From positions 20,398,838 through 20,462,837 of the forward strand of contig NC_081547.1 of NCBI RefSeq assembly GCF_901000735.1: a stretch of DNA of 64,000 nucleotides, given 5' to 3'. The translations under genes and the position numbers were made by a program. Position 1 is the stretch's first letter; every line of letters begins with the position of its first letter. The notes under the pieces are model-generated. The model saw nothing but the letters and a program-made list of their open reading frames with translations, made no database searches and had not been told where the DNA came from. The DNA comes from Corylus avellana. Lineage: Eukaryota; Streptophyta; Magnoliopsida; Fagales; Betulaceae. Shown here piece by piece: positions 1-10,300 of the stretch.

Positions 1-2120
1 ATACAATACCGATGCCCCGAATATTATACGCTATCATCCATCACTAGCACTCCGACCTAGGGTGGTTTAGTGAACTAAATAATTAATTAGGCTTAGATAG
101 CTTGGTTAGAGGGCTAATTAGACTTTTGAGTCAGTAGGAGTAGCTAGAGGGACATTTTGAGATTTTTGACCTACTAGTCGAACGCTTGTGTGGGGACCAA
201 CATGAACGTATGCCTGCAAACATTACACGAACGCTCTTGTAGGGACCAGCCTGAGCGTTCGTTGAATTTCGGTTGACCAGGGGATATTACTCGAGCATAC
301 AACTACAACCATAAAACCACTCAGTAAATAGTACACGAACAGTTAGCAATGTAGTATCGAACATTCGCTACTTTTCAAAACTGTCCCAGCAATGCCCCAA
401 CTTTTTCTATCCTATAAATACTCCTCTCCACTCGACCCTTAAGCTTCATTTCGCCCTTGTTGCTCTCTGGAACCCCTGCTTAAGTGTTTTTGTGAGTTGT
501 GAGAGGTCTTGAAGGAGAATGAGAGATTTCTTGGAGGCCTTGCTTCATGAAGGTAATCGTTTAAGCCTACCTTGTTTCTTACTTAGTTGTTATGTTGTTT
601 TTCCAAGTTAGCTTAGTTGATGGTTTTGAAATTCTAGTTATGTTATTGATTTAATCTTGGGTTAACATTTCATTCTTGTTGTACGTATTTTTTTATGCAT
701 GGAGATGTTGTTTTGGGTGAGGAAGTGTTAAACGACCTTTTGTAGCCTTAAAACTATCTTAGGATTACTTAGGATAACGTTAGATCAGATGAGGTTCTAC
801 TTGAACTCTCTGGTCAAACGCTAGGGCTCGAGCACGAACGCTCACCCAAAAACACTTCAGGGGAACGCCATTTCGGCTAGTTGTTCATTAGCCACTGTTT
901 TCTTGTTCTAGGTTCATGATGGCTTGAACTTAGGACTAATATTAGGCTTTCCACAGATTTGGAGAACCCGAACCCTTTGAAGGAATTTTCGGAGGAATTG
1001 TACGACCCGGAATAGTACAAACTCACTTGATACTAGCCGTTACTTTTCCACAATGCACGTTATTTTTGTGTACCAAAACATGCATATTTACAACTCTCAT
1101 GAAATACATTTTTGTTATGTCATTGTAATACTCCCGACAAAACACCTGTTTTTAAAGATTAAAGATTTCTTACTAAAACGGTTTATGTTTCCATAAAACA
1201 AGGCTTTAAACCGAAAGACCTAAACCATTTTCAAATAGCCCAACTCGTTGAGACTTTAGGAAGCGAAAACCCAAAACCACCCTCACTGGCCGAATGCGTG
1301 CTAGGGGACCACTGAGCGTACGCTCTTAGCCTAGGTGCGAGCACGCGCTATGGGACCACTCGAGCGCTCCTTGACCAGTCTTCAAAACATTGGGCAATAC
1401 CCAAATGTACGTCTGAACCTTTTTACCCATTGTGTAATAGTACCCAAACACTCGCCCAACAGTACCTGAGCACTCGCTGACATTTTTGAAGAGCAATTTT
1501 AACTCATTCTCCACATTTTCAGACCAAAGCACACCCCATGCCCCTATATAAGCCATGGTCTTCAACTTCAGCCCCTTCTTGCACCAAGAAACCCTAACCC
1601 TAGAGTAAGGAGTGATTTTGAGAGAGAAGAAGGAAGCCTTGGTGAAGTTTTGCTATCATGAAGGTAATTTCTAGTCTATTTCTTATTCTTCATTTTGCTA
1701 TTATTACTTCCTTAGTGTTACACATTTTTAAGAATGCCTTGGCAAACTCTTGCACCCATTTTCTTAGAAAACCAAGAATGATTTTGAAAAGCTTTCAACC
1801 TGCCCTTGTCTTCTTTAAAGTTTGCATATTTCGTATTTGAATGTGTCTATTTAGAGTATAGGGAGAGATGTACTAACTTATAGATTGAGATAGAAGCCTA
1901 AAACATAGTTTGGAGTTTCTATCAGAGAGTCGTAACTCTCTAGCCGAATGCTCGCACTTGAGAGCGCGCGCTCACCCAGAGAGCAAGGCAATTGCCCTAA
2001 ATATGTGATATTATGGTTTTTAGTAGCCCTTTTCGTTAAATGGAACCTCGCAGAGTTCTCTAGTGCTGCTTATAATAATGGGTAATATTTCGTTATAGCA
2101 AAGATTCATGATGTCGAAAG
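1..2120. repeat. Two diverged LTR-like repeat copies in tandem
   Basis: Two stretches, about 60-1010 and 1255-2110, follow the same plan. Each has a field of GAACGCTC/GAGCGTTCG-like motifs, then a TATA-like box (TATAAATA at 413, TATATA near 1545), a short leader-like stretch, and a shared CATGAAGGTAAT (546 and 1657). Each is followed by T-rich sequence and another GCTCGC/GAACGCTCA field. The layout resembles promoter-bearing LTRs or UTRs of an old retroelement. No gag or pol reading frame, primer site or target duplication was found, so the class is not assigned. The short open frames here are not convincing genes. Confidence 0.45.
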
Positions 2121-2189
2121 ACTCGAGTGAGTGCACGAGGTAAGTATATACTTATGAACACTTTCCGTACGATATGTCAGTTGACCGAG

Positions 2190-2470
2190 CACACATTCTG
2201 TGGGTTCTCCAGTGGATCTAACCCACCCGTTTTGTGACCCACGTGTCATATTATTATTATATATTAAAATTAAAAAAAAAAAAAGAAGAAAAAAAGAAGT
2301 GACCATCGAGGGTCACCTTGGTGACCCGCAGCAGGTCACTTGGTGACCCTCGTTCAAAAAGTGACCCACCGTTGGGTCACAAATCGGAGGGTCACTTGTG
2401 ACCCCGTGGGTCTCCTTGGTGACCTGCCGTGGGCCACCAAGGTGACCCACGATGGGTCACATTTTTTTTG
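2190..2470. repeat. GGTGACC/GGTCACC minisatellite
   Basis: Between about 2300 and 2462 the heptamer GGTGACC or its complement recurs more than ten times at irregular short spacing. The AT-rich flanks are partly complementary (around 2245-2290 and 2461-2510), so the block could fold back on itself. It looks like the core of a degenerate foldback element. No coding potential. Confidence 0.6.
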
Positions 2471-2759
2471 TTTTTAATAAATATAATAATGATAATAATA
2501 ATTTTTTATTTATAAATAAGGGTAAATTTGAAATTTTCAAAAATTTCAGGGGTATAAAGGTCTTTTTACCCCTTCTACTGTTTGATTTAACTCCAATCTC
2601 TAACGGGAGGGGGGTAATTAGAAAAAAAATCAAAAGATCGATACACCAAAATGAAAGGTTTTAAACATTAAAAGGTGTTTGCAAAAGGTACGTCATTTCA
2701 GGGGGTTAAAATGAAGTTACCCTATTACTTTATTAGTTCTCTTTGGATTTTACCCTATG

Positions 2760-3697
2760 TTTAACATGTCGAGGAGTAATTATTCCTCTCCATTTTGAGG
2801 GGAATATGTATTTCTGTTCGTAGGATAATAGTTATTCCTAGGAATGGTGAGCAACTAAACAAAATAATAATTATTCTATAGTAATTCCATTTCAAAGGTC
2901 TATTTCGTGTACCAAATGCGACCTAAGATTTTCTACAAATAGTGCCAACTAAAGAATAATTTGATTGCACACCAAACTTCGAATTGAGAGAACTTGCAAA
3001 AGAAAAAAAAGAAAGAGTCAAGCACAAAGGACATTATCGAGTGTGCTAGCGAGAAATTACTCTGATACTTAAGTTAGTGTTCAACAGAGGAAAGTACGAA
3101 ATTCAGAGAGTAGTGTTTTAGGCTAGTATTGTGTAGTGTTTATAGAGTGTTTCTCGCATTGTTGTGGTTATGGGGTTTAGGAATAATCAAATTGATTCCA
3201 TGTTCCCTAATTTGTTAGAAGAACATTCTCTCACGCCATAAGAACATTGAGGTGTTGGGGTTTCCATGTGGCACAACCGCAATCCTTTGTGGGCAGAGTC
3301 TCTTAAAGACCAATAGTATCGTTTCCTTGGGCCAAGCTTGGTTTGCTCGCATAATGAATTCAAGTAGATTCTTATTGGGCTTACCTTATGCAATGAGCCC
3401 GTTGTTTTAGGGAATTATATTTGGGCACACAAATTTAGAGCATCCATATTGAGCTCTTCAAAAGTGATGTTTGGTCAAATCTTATTTGAAATTTACAAAA
3501 ACTTTCATTTATCAAGCTCTGTACTCTATATTTGATGAAACAATTATTTCTCCGTATCTTATTTTCAACAGGTGGAATATTTAATTTAAATAAGGAAATG
3601 AATTGACGGAGTCAAAGTTCGAACTCGAGATCTCGGACTCTGATACCAAATTAAATAATCATTTATTCCAAAACTTAAGGAAAGATAAATTTAACAA
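2760..3697. other. Spacer with no recognised gene
   Basis: AT-rich spacer. The only structured piece is at about 3586-3660: it reads on the minus strand TGGTATCAGAGTC (primer-site-like) followed by GTTCGAAC (B-box-like), flanked by short AT-rich inverted repeats. It could be a tRNA-related repeat but is too short to classify. The open frames here match no family I know. Confidence 0.4.
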
Positions 3698-5290
3698 TTT
3701 AATAAAGGGTAAAATACTAAAAACCCATAGGGTTTGAATTCTTTATTTTTTGCTCCCTAGGTTTTTATTTTTATCATAAGAGGTACCTGCGATTTTCATA
3801 AAGACGAAAATGGTACCTCCGTTAAAATTTCGTCCAAAACTTAACGGAATGCCACATCAGCACCAATCACATTGTGCCACGTGTCATATAATTACTTTTT
3901 TGATTTTTTTTAAAATTAAAAAATTATATATATATTTTTTAAAAAAAATTAAAATTTTTGGTGGTGGTCATAGCCACCCCCTTGGCCATTTGGGGGGTGG
4001 CTGGCCACCCCCTTTGGCCATGGGGTGGTTGGGCCACCCCCATCTGGCCAGTTTGGGGGTGGAGAGCCACCCCAAGGAGATTTTGGAGGTGGCCGAAACC
4101 ACCCCAGTGGGTTTGGGGATGGTTTCGGCCACCCCCTGGACATTGTTAGGCATCCTTTGGGTTCAATTGATCAAAATCCTATCAATTTGAACATAAATGA
4201 AGAGACCCACATGGCCAATTCTGGGAATGAAAGTGATTTGCATGATTATTAGGCAAGAAATCGTGAGACGGCTGAAAACAAGGGATGAAGGTGAGTTAGC
4301 AGAGGTAGATGGTGAAAGAACATCAAAAGAGGGTGGTAGGGATCATGATTTTTGTCTTGGAGATTCTGAAGGGAGCTCGATTAATTGAATTGGGGATGCT
4401 GAAAAGTCACAATTTTTGGATAATGTAGCCAAGCAAGATGGTAGACGCTCTTGCATGCACAAACTTACGGGTAGCCATTCTTCAAAGGATGCCTAACAAT
4501 GTCCAGCGGGTGGCTGAAACCACCCCAAAACCCATTGGGGGTGGTTTCAGCCACCCCCAAAATCTCCTTCGGGGTGGTAAAAGTAATTATATGACACGTG
4601 ACACAATGTGATTGGTGCTAACGTAGCGTTCCATTAAGTTTTAGACAAAATTTTAGAGGAATAATACAGCCCCAACTTGGGGCCAACTTTTTTCTTATTT
4701 TTTAATTTAAAAAATAAAAAAAATTAAAAATTAAAAAAGTTTTTGAAGCAATAATTTTTACGTTGGTCATTCTTTTATTTGGCCCCAAAATTTTAATTTT
4801 TTTTTGAAAAAATATAATATTTTTAATTTTAAAAAAAATTTAAAAAGTAATTATATGACACGCGGCAACTAGTGATTGGTGCTAACATGACGTTTCGTTA
4901 AGTTTTGAACGGAATTTTAACGGAGGTACCATTTCCGTCTTTATGAAAACTACAGATACCTCCTGTGATAAAAATGAAAACCCAAGGGGCAAAAAATAAA
5001 GAGTTCAAACCCTAAGAGAGTTTTTAGTATTTAACCCTAAAAGTTATTGCTTCATAAACTTTTTTTATTTTTTATTTTGTTATTTTTTAAATTAAAAAAA
5101 TAAGGCAAAAGTTGGCCCCAAGTTTGGCAAAATAGTTGGGCTTTCAACATTTTTTGAAATTTTAACGAAATTGCCATTTCCTTTTTTATGAAAACCGCAT
5201 GTACCTCATGTGATATAAATTAAAACCTAAGGGATAAAAAATAAAGAGTTCAAATCTTAAGGGGTTTTTAGTATTTAACCCTTTAATAAA
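3698..5290. mobile_element. Mutator-like long-TIR element with perfect 9-bp TSD
   Basis: The element runs 3707-5281. It is flanked by the perfect 9-bp direct repeat TTTAATAAA (3698-3706 and 5282-5290), the target-site length of Mutator-like elements. The left arm begins GGGTAAAATACTAAAAACCC and the right arm ends with its complement. The arms extend about 130-200 bp and include ATGGTACCTCCGTTAAAA-type sequence. A third, internal copy of the arm lies at about 4845-5036, so one related element is nested in another. The centre is rich in GGTGGCC/GGCCACC palindromes. No transposase is visible, so it is nonautonomous. Confidence 0.85.
4137..4504. mobile_element. Captured-sequence cargo between inner inverted repeats
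   Basis: The near-perfect inverted repeats GGACATTGTTAGGCATCCTTT (4137-4157) and its complement (4485-4504) enclose about 325 bp of non-repetitive, less AT-rich sequence. The GGTGGCC palindromes lie just outside. This is the arrangement expected of host DNA carried inside a Mutator-like element (Pack-MULE). Open stretches exist on the plus strand, the longest 4197-4388, but I could not identify a parent gene. Confidence 0.5.
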
Positions 5291-5685
5291 TACTCTATCA
5301 ATTTCTCCCCTATCTCTCTCTCATCTCCCCCCTCATTGGTGCCACCCATGGGCTTTTTGGTTTTCACTGCCGCTGTGTGTGTTCACTTTCAGTGGGGGGT
5401 TTTGGCACCTTGAGTACTCCTAGTTTTCTAAAATGGTAACCATTTAACCATGGAAGATCCTCATTCTGTTAGACTTAGCCTGTAAAAGAAGAGGAGGGCA
5501 AGTGGGCAACTGTTTCCTATTAATTTATAAGTTAATTGCTTGTCTTAATTCCTCATCAACTGAAATTATTAATCAATAAAGAATTATGTTTTTTTGTTTA
5601 TTGTATATAAAAATATTTAAAGAATTTAATTAGTGATTTTCTTAAAAATTGGCTAGTTTTATAACAAAAGTATAATTTTTTTTTA

Positions 5686-5887
5686 GGAAACTTCACTTTA
5701 GTCCCTTGAACTTTCACGTTATTTGACAAACCCCTCCAAACTTTCAAATCTCTCACTTTGAATCTTTGAACTTTCAATTTCTATCACTTTGGACCCCTCT
5801 GTTGGTTTTCAATGTTAAACTCAAACGGAATGAATTTTTATGCCCATTATACCCTCACCCGGAAACTACACCGTTTTGGGCATTAAA

Positions 5888-5920
<33 letters not shown>

Positions 5921-6585
5921 TTTTTTTTTTTTAAAGAAAAGAAAAAGAAAAGGCAAAATATTAAAAAAAAAAATTTATAAAAGAAAAATTTGGGCCAAAA
6001 TGGGGTGGTCTAGCCCCATGGCCGGTTTGGAGGTGGTTCGACCACCCCCCATGGCCAAGGGGGTGGTCCGACCAGCCCCAAAAGCCCAAAACCCATTCTT
6101 TTTTTTTTTNNNNNNNNNNNNNNNNNNNNGCCCTTTGGGGGTGGCTGGACCACCCCCTTGGCCATGGTGGTGGTTCGACCACCCCTAGACTGGCCATGGG
6201 GGTAACTCCAGCCACCACCTTGGCCAAAAATGGGGTGGTCCGACCACCCCATTTTTGGCCAAGGACCCCGATTTTTTATTTTTTATTTTAATACTTTGCC
6301 TTTTTCTTTTAATTTTTAATTTTTCTTTTTTTAAATAGATGCCCAAAATGGTGTCGTTTTGGGCTGGGGGTGGGTGTTGTAGTTTTGGGTGTTTTTCAGA
6401 ATTTTAAGTGGACTAGGTGAGGGTATAATGGACATAAAAGTCAAACCGTTTGAGTTTAACGTTTAAAACTAACAGAGGGGTCCAAAGTGATAGAATTGAA
6501 AGTTCAAGTCCAAAGTGAGAAATTTAAAAATTTGAAGAAGTTTATCAAATCGGCTGAAAATTCAAAGGATTATTCTGAAGTTTCC
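5686..6585. mobile_element. Long-TIR Mutator-like element, centre gapped
   Basis: The left arm, from GGAAACTTCACTTTAGTCCC (5686) to about 5880, is the inverted complement of about 6340-6585, which ends GAAGTTTCC. The centre (5995-6260) again carries GGTGGTCCGACCACCCC palindromes, so it is related in design to the element at 3707-5281. A 20-base assembly gap lies at 6110-6129, inside the palindromic core. No convincing 9-bp target duplication was found, and no transposase is present. Confidence 0.75.
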
Positions 6586-7390
6586 CCAATTCAAAGGGTG
6601 AGCCATATTTTTATGTAAAATGGCTTCTCAAAACTCACTTTTATCTAGTTTAGCTAAGCCATTTTTAAATGTTTCTACATCCGATTAGCTATATTTCTAT
6701 CTATTCTATTAAAATATTATTAAAAGCAATAAAAGTTTTGGAAAAAAAGAGACCATGTGAGAGAAAAAATGGGAAAAATTTTGAAAAAAAAAAGAACATG
6801 CAGAGAAAAAGTAGGAAAAGATTGGGAAAAAGAGAAAATAACTGAGAAAAACAATGAAAAATAAAATAGCTCACTTGAAAAGTGCTGCTATATTTAGTTT
6901 TTTTTTTTTTAGCTCTTCTAATCAAATATCTATTTTACATTTTCTTTTAACTAATCTAATGTACAAAATTTTTTAAACATTTAAAGAATTATTTTAGAAA
7001 AAGTAACATTTAACTCTTCCGTTAGAATATTCTTATCGGTGCTCCAAGTTTCCAACAAATTAAAAGACCAATTGTTTCTCATTTAAATGGCCTTCGGGCC
7101 ACACAAAACAAGCCAACGTCTCCGACTTTTAAACTCACTACGTGGCGCCTTATACACCACCGGTCCCACCTTCTCCCTTCCTACCCAGCTCTATCATACG
7201 CGTTCGCGGACAGCGCACATTAGCACCCCTTCCCCTACTTTAATCCCACCTGTCTACCGTCCTTATCCAACCCCCTTGGCGCATGTTAGCTATTGCCCCT
7301 CCATTTCCCCCTCACCATTTAAAAGGCGCCAAACCGCTCAAACTCACTCGAGCTCTCTCTCTCTCTCCATCTCAGGGTCCAAACCCGTCA
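6586..7390 (+). promoter_or_regulatory. Photolyase upstream region and CT-rich leader
   Basis: About 6600-6960 is AT-rich with MITE-like sequence. From about 7090 the base composition rises in GC towards the start codon of the (6-4) photolyase. A CTCTCTCTCTCT tract lies just upstream (about 7355-7375), typical of plant 5' leaders. Overlapping open frames from 7087 and 7283 are readings through this leader. The start was placed at 7391 because the conserved photolyase N-terminus begins shortly after it. Confidence 0.5.
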
Positions 7391-10300
7391 ATGGCGTCCG
7401 GGTCGGGCTCGCTCATGTGGTTCCGGAAGGGTCTGAGGATCCACGACAATCCGGCGCTCGAGGACGCCGCCAAGGGCACCAGATTTCTCTACCCCGTGTT
7501 CGTGATAGATCCGCACTACATGGAACCCGATCCGAACTCATTCTCTCCCGGGTCGCCTCGGGCGGGCCTGAACCGGATCCGGTTCCTGCTCGAGAGCCTT
7601 GTTGATCTCGACTTGAGCCTCAAGAAGCTGGGCTCCAGGTTGTTGGTGCTCAAGGGCGAGCCCAGCGAGGTTCTGATCCGTTGCTTGAAGGAGGTATCCT
7701 TCTCTCTCTCTCTCTTCTCAATACCTGGTTATGAATAGTCACTGAAATTGCCTAACATTTTTGCAGTGGGATGTCACGAAGCTTTGCTTTGAATATGACA
7801 CAGAGCCATACTATCAAGCTTTAGATGTTAAAGTGAAGGTAAGCATTCTTATTTACAAGTCAATTTGGTGAGATTTTTGGTGCGAGTCTCCATCAGACAT
7901 TTCATGTGTTTGTTCTGGCAGACCTATGCATCTAATGCTGGAATTGAGGTTTTCTCTCCTGTGAGTCATACGCTCTTCAATCCCGCTGATATTATACACA
8001 AGGTAAGTTGAAGCTCTTCAATCCCTTCCCTTTTGTTTGTATTTGCTCAGAAAAAAAAAGTTGAAGCTTTGGAATTGAATTTTATTTGCATTGCATTACC
8101 CGCTGCTGAATCCGATGACTAATGTGTGGAAAAGAATGGGGGAAGGCCACCTTTGACCTATCAGTCATTTGTGAGGCTTGCTGGGCAACCGTCGTGGGCG
8201 TCGTCCCCACTTTCGATTACAGTTTCTTCACTTCCGCATGTTGGGGATGTTGGAAGTTGTGAGATCTCGGAGGTTCCAACAATCGAAGAACTTGGCTATG
8301 GAGAGAGTCCACAGGTTTGGAGCAAATAGCATGCTTTGATACATAGCCTTTTTCTAGAATACTTTGTGAGAAAATGCTTTATGCAGGATGGCTTTTCTCC
8401 TTTCAGAGGTGGTGAATCAGAAGCCTTGAAGAGGTTGAGAAAATCCATTGCTGACAAGGTGTGGTGTATCACTTATGGTGAATTTTGGCTTAAGAAAACA
8501 AATCCCGCTTTCCTTCTGAGTATTTATTTTTAAATATTTGTTGAGATGATAGAAACTTATATTTGGCCGAGGTTGAGCGGGGTTGTACGCTTGATGCCCT
8601 AGGTCAATCAGGTTTGTACGCTTGATAGCCCTAGGTCAAGCGGGGTTGTACACTTGATACTCTAGGTCGTCAAGTGGGCTTGTACGCCCAACATGCCTAG
8701 GTCGAATGGGGATTATATGTACGGCACTAGTCCTAAGATAAGGACGGGTTTGGTTAAAGTAATTATTGGATATAGTTTTCAGTTATATGTGTATATAGTT
8801 TAGGATTTGGGTAAAGACTGATTATTTTGAGACACAAACCAAACTTTTGTGGAGTTTTGATTAGGTTTGGGCTTAGTTGGCTGTGGCGCCCTTTGGTTAT
8901 GTACAAAGTTTGAATATGTTAATGAACAGTGTAATGTAGTAGTGGTTTGTATATGTTTAACCGATAATGTGTATAAGTTGTGAATGGATGTAGTTATGAT
9001 TCAGTTAGTGCTCTGGAATTATTTTTACAGTTTTTAGTTCAGTTAAGTTAAAAAAGAAGAAGTATACAATATTTTCCTCAGTGTTGTTATGAGGAATAGT
9101 AGTAATGCCATTTGGATAATGTAAAATAAAGCTTTTATCTAGGCGGAGTTACAGTATCAGCCATGATGAAATTTTCACTGAAATAATATATCTTGTACCT
9201 CATACAATTAACTGATGAAAGTACAATTTGTGATATCTGAACCATATCCCCTTGGCCGAACCATTTACCTCAGTTGACATTATTGTCCTATCAGATCCTT
9301 TATTGCCTTTGGAGTTCAAATTAGTGTTATTGTGCTAATTATTTCATGAACTTCAGTTCTCCAATTAAGAACCTCAATTTGAATTTTGGCTTACTTCTTG
9401 GCAATTTTAACTTTTGGTTTTTTAGGTGGTAATTTAATTTTGTCTGAATTGGTAGTTCATCTGGCTGAAGGTAGCATGGAGTTTGTGTATGAGCAACAAG
9501 CTTTTTACTCAGTTTGTGTGGATCCACTGGATGTGTTTTGCTCTTTTAATTAAGTTCTTATGCCTACCCAAAAGAAAATAAAATTTTGCTGTGTTACATA
9601 GTTTTGGTTAGTTATATACTCCCTCTGATGACTGGATTAAGTAAATCTGTTCTGTTGCTATTAAGGATGTGCAAAGTCCCATTTGGCTTTTCAATATAGT
9701 TGACCTAGTTCATGTCAGAATTATTAATCTCAAACATTTGTTCCTCTTTTTTTACCGAGTAGCATGTCTTTGTGGCATTCGTCACTCTTTCTTTCAATTG
9801 TGTTGTAGGTGTGGGTGGCAACCTTTGAGAAGCCTAAGGGTAATCCGTCTGCATTTCTAAAGCCAGCAACAACTGTTCTATCACCTTACTTAAAAGTGAG
9901 TTATGAACAGGAAGAGCTATACTGTTTACCATTTTCTATTATTGCTGGTTGAATTTAATTTGCAAACCTTGAGGAATTTTAGAGAAACTTACTATTGAAC
10001 CTTTGGTTTGTTCTATATTTTCATTCCATTTTTAATCTTCTTGGCAGTTTGGATGTCTCTCTTGCAGGTACTTCTACCAATGCCTTCAAGATGTTTATAG
10101 AAATGTCAAAAGGCATACATCACCTCCAGTTTCTCTTGTTGGACAGGTCATTCTACATCTAGCAGTTATGGTTTTTGGTATTCCTAATCTAGATTCAGCA
10201 AACTGAAATTTACTCTTGACCTTTGTAGTTGTTATGGCGAGATTTTTTCTACACTGTGGCTTTAGGCACTCCTAATTTTGATCAGATGAGGGGTAACAGA

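Noticed and set aside
3810..4252. Overlapping frames with Gly-Trp-Pro-Pro-rich translations
   Set aside because: Produced by GGTGGCC/GGCCACC palindromes in a MULE core; equal frames exist on both strands.
5766..6252. Frames spanning the gap at 6110-6129
   Set aside because: They include unknown residues and palindromic MULE sequence; not genes.
7087..7605. 172-codon frame starting upstream of the photolyase
   Set aside because: It runs through the leader and then out of frame across exon 1; the photolyase frame from 7391 carries the conserved domain.
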